Assembly (NCBI GenBank): GCA_023441625.1
Contig: JAEZOA010000087.1
Span: 1 to 45,821, forward strand
Reading direction: 5' to 3'
Origin: Bacillota bacterium
Lineage (GTDB): Bacteria; Bacillota; Clostridia; Acetivibrionales; DSM-1351
Length of the DNA: 45,821 bases
A program made the translations under genes and the position numbers. This document shows, in pieces, positions 1 through 6,980 of the stretch (position 1 is the first letter of the stretch; the number at the start of each line of letters is the position of its first letter). A model generated the notes under the pieces. The model saw nothing but the letters and a program-made list of their open reading frames with translations, was not told the DNA's origin and made no database searches.

Positions 1-193
1 CAAGATACTTTCACGATACGGCAGTGTTCACTTGATGTTACAACCTGCATCTTTGTCGACTCATGACAATGAGTCATCATCCCGCTTGGTACCCCACATT
101 ACTGCGACGCACTGGGACTCACTACACAGCTTCTTGGCAATTACCGTGGTTGGACTTTCACCAACTAGAAAAGTTCAGCTTAGCTGGACACAC
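1..193 (-). mobile_element. Probable 5' end of a group II intron (domain I), running off the left edge
   Basis: Read on the minus strand, position 193 begins with GTGTG, which fits the GUGYG 5' boundary of group II introns. It is followed by a stem-loop (149-165, arms GTTGG and CCAAC) whose loop side reads GGTGAAAGTCC, a phrase I associate with the 5' structured region of bacterial group II introns. The rest of the segment is GC-richer than its surroundings and shows no convincing protein. The intron body, reverse transcriptase and 3' end would lie left of the window. The assignment rests on pattern memory, not an alignment; another structured mobile RNA is possible. Confidence 0.42.
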
Positions 194-208
194 CTGGATA
201 AAGAGAGG

Positions 209-246
209 TGGTCGTTGTGCCTCGCCTTAGCGAGGCACTGCGACCA
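209..246. repeat. Strong GC-rich hairpin beside the intron boundary
   Basis: Outer arms TGGTCG (209-214) and CGACCA (241-246) enclose a perfect 9-bp inner stem GTGCCTCGC (217-225) and GCGAGGCAC (230-238) with loop CTTA. It lies 15 bases upstream of the proposed intron 5' boundary in the minus-strand direction. Some bacterial group II introns (class C) insert just after terminator-like hairpins, which would fit, but no clear T-run is present here. The stretch 247-416 holds nothing else that I can identify. Confidence 0.5.
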
Positions 247-416
247 TCCTCTCGAATTACATCAGCCCGCAATGCGTGCTGAAAGGCATTTGCCATAGGT
301 AGTCCGATTTTATGCAATTGAGTCGCTATCTGTGTCGGATTATGAAAATTACCTCATTTGACAAGGGGGTGCAAGGTGGTCATTACTGACAACTGTGGAT
401 TTTACGGGGGACAAAA

Positions 417-456
417 AGGAAAGGTCTCAACAGAGAATGTATCTCTATTAAGACCT
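417..456 (-). terminator. Rho-independent terminator downstream of the 489-1079 gene
   Basis: Minus-strand arms AGGTCT/AGACCT (422-427 and 451-456) with an inner AGAGA/TCTCT stem (432-436 and 442-446), followed on the minus strand by a T-rich stretch TTTCCTTTTTG. Position 33 bases after the stop codon of the gene suits a transcription end. Confidence 0.6.
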
Positions 457-488
457 GATTCTTTTATGTACATATTATTAAATAAGTA

Positions 489-1079
489 TTAAAAAGTCAT
501 TAGTAATCCTCGCTTAGCCTCCGTTGCATCTTTGTATAATAGCACCAGTTCGTCATAAGCTTCTATTAGCTCGGTTATGTTTATATCATACAGTATGTCT
601 TCGCGTGACGGTAACCCATTCGTAACCACTTTATCTTTTGACTCTACTAAGATTTTATATATTAATGGCACATCTTCGGCTTCAACAAACCCCGTTCCCA
701 TACCCCCTGGGTCGAGTAGAAATAATTCAGCTTCTAAAGACTCTCCAAGGATACAATATTTAGGATCTAATTTCTCCGACACATTTTTTAACACTTCTAA
801 AACAGAATCCCAAGAATAAGATAAACCCCGATCATCATCAGGAGAATAAAAGCATGTCATACTAAAATCCGCCAGCTCCTGTATCCCCCCGTTTTCAAGT
901 TCACTTTCCCAATCGGCCTCCAACAAAATTCCGGTATATGGGGAGAACACTTTTCCTAAGTGATTATTAATAAACTTATATAATGGTATAGGATTTTTAT
1001 CTAGCCCTGAACTTATAATGATCGGATATAGTTCTTCTTTAAACGCTTGTGTATCAAAAATAAATGCTTTATGCTCCAT
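489..1079 (-). CDS. Hypothetical protein, possible immunity-type protein
   Basis: A 196-residue soluble acidic protein without signal peptide or membrane segment. I do not recognise the family. It starts at ATG 1079, seven bases after an AAAGGAG ribosome site that overlaps the stop of the preceding gene (1084-1914), so the two are co-transcribed. It is the last gene of a three-gene string that begins with a broken toxin-like module (1926-2497). In polymorphic toxin loci, small acidic soluble proteins directly downstream of the toxin tip are usually immunity proteins; this role is inferred from position only. A terminator follows at 417-456. Confidence 0.6.
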   Translation of the reverse strand: MEHKAFIFDTQAFKEELYPIIISSGLDKNPIPLYKFINNHLGKVFSPYTGILLEADWESELENGGIQELADFSMTCFYSPDDDRGLSYSWDSVLEVLKNVSEKLDPKYCILGESLEAELFLLDPGGMGTGFVEAEDVPLIYKILVESKDKVVTNGLPSREDILYDINITELIEAYDELVLLYKDATEAKRGLLMTF

Positions 1080-1083
1080 AAAC

Positions 1084-1914
1084 CTACTCCTTTTTCTCTT
1101 CCTCCTGACGAAGTACTTTCAACGTTCTTTCTAGTTCCTTACGTACATCTCCTTTAGCACTCCCCCCCAAAATGGGTTCTAGCATCTTGTATGCGATTTT
1201 TGGGGGCAGTTCCTTAGCATATGTTGCAATAATTTCTTTAGCATATGAATCAATTCTCATTTTCAATATTTGAAAACTAGCTTGTTTAAGTTTCTCTATA
1301 TATTCAGCATCAATTTCCTTAAAAAGAGATCCCGCTTCGGAAGCCCTCATAAGACCTTCGAGGCATGTTATTATGTCATTTTGGTACTCGTCATTCTTAA
1401 TTTTTTGTAACCATAGTTCACTTTTATTGACGTACGCCTCTAGTGCAGAAATCAAAAACTCGGCATCTTGCTTAGTTATTGGCATATTACTACATGAATA
1501 ATTGGAAAGTAGTAGAGTTTTTACCAAAGGGTTAATATCCGAACCAAAAAACGCACTTCTTACACCCTCAGCTCCTCCTTCAAGACGCAAAAGTACAGCT
1601 TGAATAATTGCTTTTTCATTAATTTGTACTTTCATTTCCTGATCAGGAATACTCTGCTCTTTTTTACGAAGTTCAAACAAATTATTTCTATTAAGCAAGC
1701 TCAAAAGTGCATAGATAGCCACAATCCTAGCTCTTTGTTTCTCATGGTAAAGTGCTTCACAAAACCTTGATGCAAAACAAGGATTGAGTGATTGGCTCAT
1801 AGCTGCTAAAATCTCTACAGATAAGTTCTTACCATTTTGCTCCTGTGCTTCTTCTAGTTGTTCTTGTGTCACAATCACCTGAATATTACGTTCATTATAT
1901 ACTTTGTATTGCAT
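1084..1914 (-). CDS. Hypothetical helical protein, possible immunity-type protein
   Basis: A 276-residue, probably all-helical cytoplasmic protein with no signal peptide and a strongly charged C-terminus (ends in EEEKKE). I do not recognise a family. ATG 1914 is preceded by GGAGGA (1921-1926), whose last base overlaps the stop codon of the broken toxin-like gene upstream, and the stop is 4 bases before the next gene, so the three genes form one transcript. The position directly after a toxin-like module suggests an immunity or accessory function; that is inference. The reading frame is intact although the upstream partner is broken. Confidence 0.6.
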   Translation of the reverse strand: MQYKVYNERNIQVIVTQEQLEEAQEQNGKNLSVEILAAMSQSLNPCFASRFCEALYHEKQRARIVAIYALLSLLNRNNLFELRKKEQSIPDQEMKVQINEKAIIQAVLLRLEGGAEGVRSAFFGSDINPLVKTLLLSNYSCSNMPITKQDAEFLISALEAYVNKSELWLQKIKNDEYQNDIITCLEGLMRASEAGSLFKEIDAEYIEKLKQASFQILKMRIDSYAKEIIATYAKELPPKIAYKMLEPILGGSAKGDVRKELERTLKVLRQEEEKKE

Positions 1915-1925
1915 AATACGTCCTC

Positions 1926-2497
1926 CTATTTTATTTTAAAGTAATTAGGATCGAAATCCTCTGTGCCAGCTGGTCCACCTGTTTTTGGGTCATACCTTAC
2001 GATTACTATTTTCTTAGGAGGTTCACCATATTTTACTTCATAAGCCGCTATATTTCTTCTAATTTCTTGCTTATCTTTAGAAATCGGTCTTCAAAAAGGT
2101 TTATCATCTATAATTATGCCATTTGATGATCCTTTCACAGCATCAGGGATTGCTTTCTGAGTTTTCTTAGATGGAAGCCCTGTCTTAGAATCTATACGTT
2201 TCGGTAATTCTATAATGTTTCCATCCTTGTCTCTAAGTGCCTCATTAACAGTATCATAATCCCCATTTTGCCGGCGTGCATCCGCTCTATTTTTATGCAC
2301 ATCCTTACCCACCTTTGTACTGCTTGTCTCCCCTTTGATTTCTTTTTTACCTTTGGGTACAACGTCAGCCTTACTTACTCCCGCAGAAGTCTTTTTCAAT
2401 CCAATTGCTAATTTTTTCTGTTTTGGAGTAGCACTTGATTCTCCTTGCTGGTTCTCTACATCATTCTTGTCCCTTTTAATTCGCTATCTTTTTCCAT
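1926..2497 (-). pseudogene. Broken small toxin-like gene (one frameshift, one nonsense codon)
   Basis: ATG 2497 follows AAGAAGG (2501-2507). The frame breaks after nine codons at the A-run 2474-2477; adding one A restores reading through to 2093. There an in-frame TGA (2091-2093) replaces what could be a GGA glycine codon; after it the same frame stays open to the TAG at 1926-1928, giving 191 codons with the one-base repair. The N-terminal part is Lys/Glu/Ser-rich and disordered-looking. The C-terminal tip contains NIAAYEVKYGEPPKKIVIVR and then RYDPKTG. This tip-and-linker layout, followed by two small soluble proteins, resembles a polymorphic toxin C-terminal cassette. Toxin class not recognised. 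A sequencing error could explain one lesion but hardly both. Confidence 0.6.
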
Positions 2498-2563
2498 TAT
2501 CCTTCTTGAAACAGAATTTTTTCTAAACGAAGATTATTATAGAATATTATTTTATATAGTCAA

Positions 2564-2615
2564 AAAAGGAATAGGTTATTAGTTATATAATCTATAACGT
2601 AACACTATTCCTTTT
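2564..2615. terminator. Inverted repeat, probable bidirectional terminator
   Basis: Arms AAAAGGAATAG (2564-2574) and CTATTCCTTTT (2605-2615) are perfectly complementary, with A/T-rich flanks on both sides. It sits between the dehydrogenase pseudogene and the toxin-like gene, both on the minus strand, so it most likely ended the dehydrogenase transcript. Confidence 0.5.
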
Positions 2616-2659
2616 ATAATATATATGCCAGTCTATTTCATGAGTGTATGTTTAATTTA

Positions 2660-3472
2660 TTACTTATTAGCACAATATGGGGCTACACAGCCTCCATCAC
2701 ACAGTATATCAGTACCTGTCAAATAACCAGCCTTATCACTTGAACAAAATGCAAGCAAGTTTGCAATTTCTTCAACATGCCCAAGACGTTTTATTGCACA
2801 ATATTTTATCAGACCTTCAATACCCTCTTTTTCTATTTCACCCATTGGAGTCTCAAAAGATCCAGGTGACACTGAAATTACACGAATTCCCTTCTGTCCA
2901 AACTTTGCAGCATCAGTTTTTGAATACCATACTACAAAGTTCTTTGAAATACCATATGCTACCTATGATCTAGCTTTTTAGGTAGAAGGTTAACTCTGGT
3001 CATCATTTTCTTCATAAATAGTACTTTGTCTGTTCTACTGTATTTGTATTTACTATCTGGTAAAATAAGTTTAGGGAGCATATATGCTGACATGGAGGAT
3101 ACATTAATAATACAGGATCCTTCTTCCATAACATTGTAAAAGGCCTCATTTATGTTAATAGTTCCAAGAGCATTAGCTTCCATAATAGTTTTAGCATCAC
3201 CCATATTCGGAGACATTCCAGCCGCGTATATAACTGATGATATTGTTCCCAGACTCCTAGCATGAGTTGCCAGCTTGTCTACAGACTCCCTGTTGGCTAT
3301 ATCACAGGCAAAAGATTCAGCTTCAATTCCTTCAGCCCTCAATTCTTCCAAGGCTACTTCAAGTTTTTTAGCGTTCTTCCAGCAATTATTATATAGTTTT
3401 CCTTACCTAAAATTTTAGCAGTAGCTAAACCCATTCCGCACCTCCACCTGTTATAACACATATCTTTTTCAT
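2660..3472 (-). pseudogene. Short-chain dehydrogenase/reductase pseudogene
   Basis: Three reading frames together spell one SDR protein. The start at ATG 3472 gives MKKICVITGGG, the beginning of the NAD(P)-binding TGxxxGxG loop, then the frame breaks at about 3438. A second break lies near 3373 (after AGRT), a third near 2963. Between them are the conserved acidic CDI segment, the AAG of the NNAG motif, the INVSS strand, the catalytic YGISK (YxxxK) and the VSPG and C-terminal TGTDILCDGG motifs, so the entire fold can be traced. Intact it would be about 265 residues, the normal SDR length. Steroid- or alcohol-type substrate cannot be told. At least three independent lesions mean it is dead rather than mis-sequenced. 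Confidence 0.85.
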
Positions 3473-3557
3473 AAGGTTTTCCCCCTTTTATTGACATATT
3501 TATATTTGGGTTTTTAACTTGAAACAATGGTTTGGTAAATTTTTATTTGTTGAATTA

Positions 3558-3788
3558 TTAGGCGCTAAAATTGCCATTTTTTATTATAAGTTTGTTGCTT
3601 ATTAATCTTGAAAAACCTGCAACCTTCATCAGCAGACTTGTTAAAAAATGTACAGTATTTGCGGATATGGCAAAGATAATGCCTAATGGTATTGCTGGAA
3701 TAGCTGCTAAGTTCCATTTCGAACTGTACTTCAGCCATATACTTAACAGGTAAAGCTTTAGGGAACATAGATTTTGACCACCTTTCAT
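3558..3788 (-). pseudogene. Unassigned possible coding remnant
   Basis: Two overlapping minus-strand frames (3558-3788 and 3565-3768) each carry parts that look protein-like: one reads MFPKALPVKYMAEVQFEME, the other a hydrophobic stretch followed by a basic tail. Together they suggest a degraded small gene with a frameshift around 3690-3710. No family recognised. It lies in the same decaying stretch as the SDR pseudogene. The region 3789-3910 holds no gene, only A/T-rich DNA with an imperfect palindrome around ATCGCTAAGCGAT (3872-3884). Confidence 0.25.
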
Positions 3789-3912
3789 TCTTTGATATTA
3801 TCCAAAATGAAAAAATGGTAAAATTATATTACAGGTTGAAATTAAAATATTGCCTTTAGCATAGTGAGCCATCGCTAAGCGATTTAGTGCAATAAAAATT
3901 ATTATATAAATA

Positions 3913-3942
3913 TGTGACCTTTTTACTAAAAATAACGCCTAT
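3913..3942 (+). promoter_or_regulatory. Candidate ECF sigma-type promoter of the sigma-flavoprotein operon
   Basis: TGTGACC (3913-3919) and CGCCTAT (3936-3942) are separated by 16 bases. This resembles the AAC-containing -35 and CGTC-like -10 pattern of ECF sigma promoters, which are often self-controlled. The start of transcription would fall near 3949, about 20 bases before the ATG at 3970. No good sigma-A promoter is seen in the same place. The match is by eye, from a single site. Confidence 0.4.
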
Positions 3943-3969
3943 TAATATATGAGTCACCCGGGAGGCTCT

Positions 3970-5226
3970 ATGAACAATATAACAGAAAATATTATTGAAA
4001 GTGCTAAGTATCAAAAGGAGGGGTTTGACAAGCTGGTGGATATATACAATCCACTGGTATATAAATGGTGCAGCCGTTTAGCGAATAATGAAGAAGACTT
4101 GAAAGATATAATGCAGGAAGCGTTTATCAAGCTCTATCAGGATTTACCAAAGTTAAATGAGCCCAATAAATTTAATGCTTGGTTTAGGAAAGTTGTAATA
4201 AATACTGCATATGACTGGTTTAGAAAGCATAAGAAAAAGATTGATCTCGAGTACATTGAAAACATCTTGGAATTGCCTGATAACAACAGTCAAGACGATT
4301 ATAATAATGTTGATGGAGGATTTCTCGGTGAATATGTTAAATCAGCAGTAGAAAAGCTATCTGCAAATAATCGAATTGTGTTCAATTTGTTTTACGAGCA
4401 AGACAAAAAATGCTCGGACATTGCAAAAATGCTTGGTTTAACTGAGAATGCTGTTAAAAACCGTTTATTGAGGGCAAGGGAACATTTAAGAAGTGAATTG
4501 TCTTATCTTAAAGATCTTCATTATCTAAAGAGAGATAAGGCATTTAGAATACTTGTAATCTGCTGCTCTCACAAAAAGCAAGGATTGTCTTTTGAGGTTG
4601 CAGAAAAAGTTAAAAGTTGTGTTGCATCGGTATCAACTCAATCAGAAGTAAATATTGTAGAACTTGCAGACTACAGTCTATCATTCTGTAACGTTTGCTA
4701 CAAATGTTCTTCGCTTAGACGGTGTGAACAGCAGGACGGGTTTAACAAATTATTTGATATTTGTCTATGGGCAGATGCAATAGTTATCGTATCCCCATAC
4801 TATGCCCCTATACCGTCAAAACTCTCTGCCTTGCTTGAAAGGATTATGTCAGTTAGCATTTCGCCCATAGTAACTGGAAATAACCCGGCAAGAGCATTTC
4901 CACTACAAAAGAAGTGGTGTTCGGTGTTGAGTTTTTCAGTCGTACAGCAGCAGGGATATATGGCAAGCGTAATAAGGGAACCACTTGTTTCATTCGGACT
5001 TGGATTAATATTAACAGAGGACAAGCTTCCACTTGATTCATCAATTTTTGACCATGCAGATTTGTTGGGCAAATTAATCATTGAAACATTGGAAAAAACA
5101 CCTGATAGTGATGCCATTGACAATTGGTTTGATTTTTGGAATGTCGAGAATTTAAAGATGTTGGATGTACTAAGAAGAAATAAAATTGAAAAAGAAACTG
5201 GAGTGTGGTCAAATTATGGGTATTAG
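3970..5226 (+). CDS. ECF sigma factor fused to an iron-sulfur flavoprotein-like domain
   Basis: 418 residues in one uninterrupted frame. Residues about 1-175 form an ECF sigma-70: region 2 includes DLKDIMQEAFIKLYQ and FNAWFRKVVINTAYDWFRK; region 4 includes CSDIAKMLGLTENAVKNRLL. From residue about 190 a flavodoxin-fold, NADPH-dependent FMN reductase-like domain follows: a strand and phosphate-loop region ILVICCSHKKQG, then C240-x2-C243-x2-C246-x4-C251, the compact cysteine motif of iron-sulfur flavoproteins, then SPYYAPIPSKLSALLER. ATG 3970 is chosen because GGGAGG (3960-3965) precedes it by four bases; the upstream ATG 3949 has no ribosome site and would lie at the proposed transcription start. 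No anti-sigma gene is nearby, so the C-terminal domain may itself control sigma activity in response to redox, iron-sulfur status or flavin. That is inference. The stop overlaps the next gene by 11 bases. Confidence 0.85.
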   Translation: MNNITENIIESAKYQKEGFDKLVDIYNPLVYKWCSRLANNEEDLKDIMQEAFIKLYQDLPKLNEPNKFNAWFRKVVINTAYDWFRKHKKKIDLEYIENILELPDNNSQDDYNNVDGGFLGEYVKSAVEKLSANNRIVFNLFYEQDKKCSDIAKMLGLTENAVKNRLLRAREHLRSELSYLKDLHYLKRDKAFRILVICCSHKKQGLSFEVAEKVKSCVASVSTQSEVNIVELADYSLSFCNVCYKCSSLRRCEQQDGFNKLFDICLWADAIVIVSPYYAPIPSKLSALLERIMSVSISPIVTGNNPARAFPLQKKWCSVLSFSVVQQQGYMASVIREPLVSFGLGLILTEDKLPLDSSIFDHADLLGKLIIETLEKTPDSDAIDNWFDFWNVENLKMLDVLRRNKIEKETGVWSNYGY

Positions 5227-5632
5227 ATTAGATGCCATCTGTTTGTTTGTTAATGATTTAAAGCAAATGTTAGCATTCTATAGAGACGTTATCGGCATGG
5301 ATGTTCTAAGGGATTGGGACGAAACCAGGTCTGATGTTGAATTTAAACATGAAGGTATTCGTTTCATGATGTATGAAAGAAAGGAACTGGATGGGTATTT
5401 AGGTGTTGAGGTGTCCTATCCAAACGGAGTGAACGGTACTTTTGAATTAGCGATTGATTTACCTAAATTTTCGGATGTTGATAAAGAATTTGAACGGGTT
5501 GTAAAATTAGGAGCTAAACCGATATTCTCTCCACGAAACGAACCATGGGGAATGCGTTCGTCATTTATTGCCGACCCTGAAGGAAATTTGATAGAAATTG
5601 GCTCGTGGGGCAAAGGTGAACAAAATGAATAA
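5216..5632 (+). CDS. VOC family (glyoxalase/bleomycin resistance-like) protein
   Basis: 138 residues with two betaalphabetabetabeta halves typical of the vicinal oxygen chelate fold: an opening ICLFVNDLKQMLAFYRDVIG and a closing SSFIADPEGNLIEIGSW with the family's DPEGN turn and glutamate. Size is normal for a one-domain VOC protein that works as a dimer. ATG 5216 is preferred over an upstream TTG at 5186; it is translationally coupled, overlapping the sigma-fusion stop by 11 bases. VOC proteins include metal enzymes and binding proteins for small electrophiles and antibiotics; substrate unknown. Membership in a redox/flavin operon would fit handling of a reactive compound, by inference. Confidence 0.85.
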   Translation: MGIRLDAICLFVNDLKQMLAFYRDVIGMDVLRDWDETRSDVEFKHEGIRFMMYERKELDGYLGVEVSYPNGVNGTFELAIDLPKFSDVDKEFERVVKLGAKPIFSPRNEPWGMRSSFIADPEGNLIEIGSWGKGEQNE

Positions 5633-6224
5633 AATAGTGACTTTACTCTGTTCACACAGGAAAGATGGAAAAAGCAGTTTAGTATTAGAAGCACTATCAG
5701 ATTGCAACAATGGCGATGCTGTGCTTTTTTCAGACGTTAGCTTTAAACCGTGCGTCCATTGTGCAAATTGTAGAAATGGTCATTGCGTTAAGTATTTGAA
5801 TGATGGATTTAATGACTTAATTGACAAAATTAAGCTGTCAGACGGTTTTATCGTGTTTAGTCCCCTCTATTCGCCAATTCCGTCAAAGTTATCTGCATTT
5901 CTAGAAAGATTAACAAGCGTGAGTTATTTCGCTCAAACTTTGTATAACGAGGAAGTGCCATTAAAAATGAAAAATTGTTCAGTTATAGGTTACGATTCAA
6001 GTGGTAGAAATAGTGACCTTGAAATACTTATTAAAAAGATTATCAATCCCATATTAACGGGATATGTGGAAAAAGGCAAAGTAGAAGAATATAAATTTGT
6101 TGAATTAAATAACTTCCAAATAAGCAGTGATAATTTGATTGAATACTTTTACAACACTTTTACAAAAATGAATTTAACGGAGAGTGATATCAATGAAAAC
6201 AGAATTAAGTGTAACAACGCCTGA
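5625..6224 (+). CDS. Iron-sulfur flavoprotein-like NAD(P)H-dependent oxidoreductase
   Basis: 199 residues, flavodoxin fold. The phosphate-loop region reads LLCSHRKDGKSS, followed by C43-x2-C46-x2-C49-x3-C53 (a compact Fe-S cysteine motif), then FSPLYSPIPSKLSAFLERLTS. These features line up one-to-one with the C-terminal half of the sigma fusion at 3970-5226, so the two are paralogous domains in one operon. ATG 5625 follows AAAGGTG (5612-5618) and overlaps the VOC stop by 8 bases; longer starts lack a ribosome site. Known Isf-type proteins are FMN and 4Fe-4S homodimers transferring electrons in anaerobes. The electron donor and acceptor here are unknown. It may form mixed dimers with the sigma-fused copy. 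Confidence 0.82.
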   Translation: MNKIVTLLCSHRKDGKSSLVLEALSDCNNGDAVLFSDVSFKPCVHCANCRNGHCVKYLNDGFNDLIDKIKLSDGFIVFSPLYSPIPSKLSAFLERLTSVSYFAQTLYNEEVPLKMKNCSVIGYDSSGRNSDLEILIKKIINPILTGYVEKGKVEEYKFVELNNFQISSDNLIEYFYNTFTKMNLTESDINENRIKCNNA

Positions 6225-6840
6225 AGGCTTAAATGAAAATTTCCCCGGACAATTTGAAGTTGGAAGATGGCTTGACAATATCATATCTTTCCCTATGCAG
6301 ATTTTTATTGTAACAACAAAGAAAAAAAACGGATTGAACAACGCTCAACTAAATTCCTGGGGGATAACTGCTGGGCCAGGTTCAAACCCATATTTTATTT
6401 TTCAAGACATGGAATATACCGATACATATAAGCTTATTAAAGAGAACGGAGAATTTATCATAAATCTATTCCCTAAAAGGATAAGAGACAAAGCATTTAA
6501 GACTACACAGCATTATGCTGAGGATATTGATGAAGTAATAGAAAGTGGTCTTACACCAATTGAAGGTTTAAAAACAAATGCTTGCAGGATTGAAGAATGC
6601 GTCGCCCATTATGAATGTAAGCTCGAATGGACAAAAGAATTAGGCAAAGGTCATGTACTTGTATGTGGCAAGATTGTTTCCGCTTCAGTTGATAATGACT
6701 TGCTATCTGGGGACTTGGAGGAAATTCTAAAATCATCAGATATTATGTTTTATTTGAAATCTCCAATTGATTGTTCAAATGGTTGGAAAGTTTCTGAAAA
6801 ATACTATTATGGTACAATGTCCACTGAAATATTCGAGTAA
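6193..6840 (+). CDS. Flavin reductase-like (FMN-binding split barrel) protein
   Basis: 215 residues, similar in layout to the flavin reductase-like DIM6/NTAB group: a central segment LNSWGITAGPGSNPYFIF for flavin binding, then EFIINLFP and a CKLEW...GHVLVCGKIV strand pair. Many family members bind FMN and serve as NAD(P)H:flavin reductases or electron carriers. ATG 6193 has the ribosome site GGAGAG at 6179-6184; it overlaps the upstream gene by 32 bases, so it is the fourth coupled gene of the operon. It could supply reduced flavin to, or exchange electrons with, the adjacent iron-sulfur flavoprotein. Terminated at 6906-6936. Confidence 0.82.
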   Translation: MKTELSVTTPEGLNENFPGQFEVGRWLDNIISFPMQIFIVTTKKKNGLNNAQLNSWGITAGPGSNPYFIFQDMEYTDTYKLIKENGEFIINLFPKRIRDKAFKTTQHYAEDIDEVIESGLTPIEGLKTNACRIEECVAHYECKLEWTKELGKGHVLVCGKIVSASVDNDLLSGDLEEILKSSDIMFYLKSPIDCSNGWKVSEKYYYGTMSTEIFE

Positions 6841-6905
6841 ACGGAGGAGAATTCCTCAGACTTAAACAATAGATTATACGCCTGACGATTGACGATGGGC
6901 TAAGT

Positions 6906-6941
6906 TTAGCCTGTAATCAGACCGATTACAGGCTAATATTT
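6906..6941 (+). terminator. Terminator of the sigma-flavoprotein operon
   Basis: A perfect 13-bp hairpin, arms TTAGCCTGTAATC (6906-6918) and GATTACAGGCTAA (6924-6936), loop AGACC, then TATTTT. It separates the plus-strand operon from the convergent minus-strand locus and probably works in both directions. Confidence 0.8.
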
Positions 6942-6980
6942 TAGGTGCGACAAGCATGGGCGCTTTCTCGTCGGAGAAAG
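6941..6980. repeat. GC-rich palindromic repeat, copy A
   Basis: Contains a hairpin CTTTCTC (6963-6969) loop GTCG arm GAGAAAG (6974-6980). On the minus strand 6967-6941 reads GAAAGCGCCCATGCTTGTCG and onward, closely matching plus-strand 26077-26099. It forms the 3' end of the MacB-like gene. Composition differs strongly from the A/T-rich gene around it. Confidence 0.45.

Noticed and set aside
32..298. Open frame of 88 codons on the plus strand
   Set aside because: It runs antisense through the probable intron RNA and hairpin, has no ribosome site and unnatural composition; better explained as structured non-coding DNA.
2335..2526. Plus-strand frame antisense to the toxin-like gene
   Set aside because: It has no ribosome site, and the opposite strand gives the better-supported gene.
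3949..3969. Upstream ATG as start of the sigma fusion
   Set aside because: No ribosome site; the GGGAGG lies inside this stretch and points to ATG 3970.
6844..6857. Small GAGGA/TCCTC hairpin just after the flavin reductase gene
   Set aside because: It is only a 5-bp stem, and the strong terminator at 6906-6936 accounts for transcript end.
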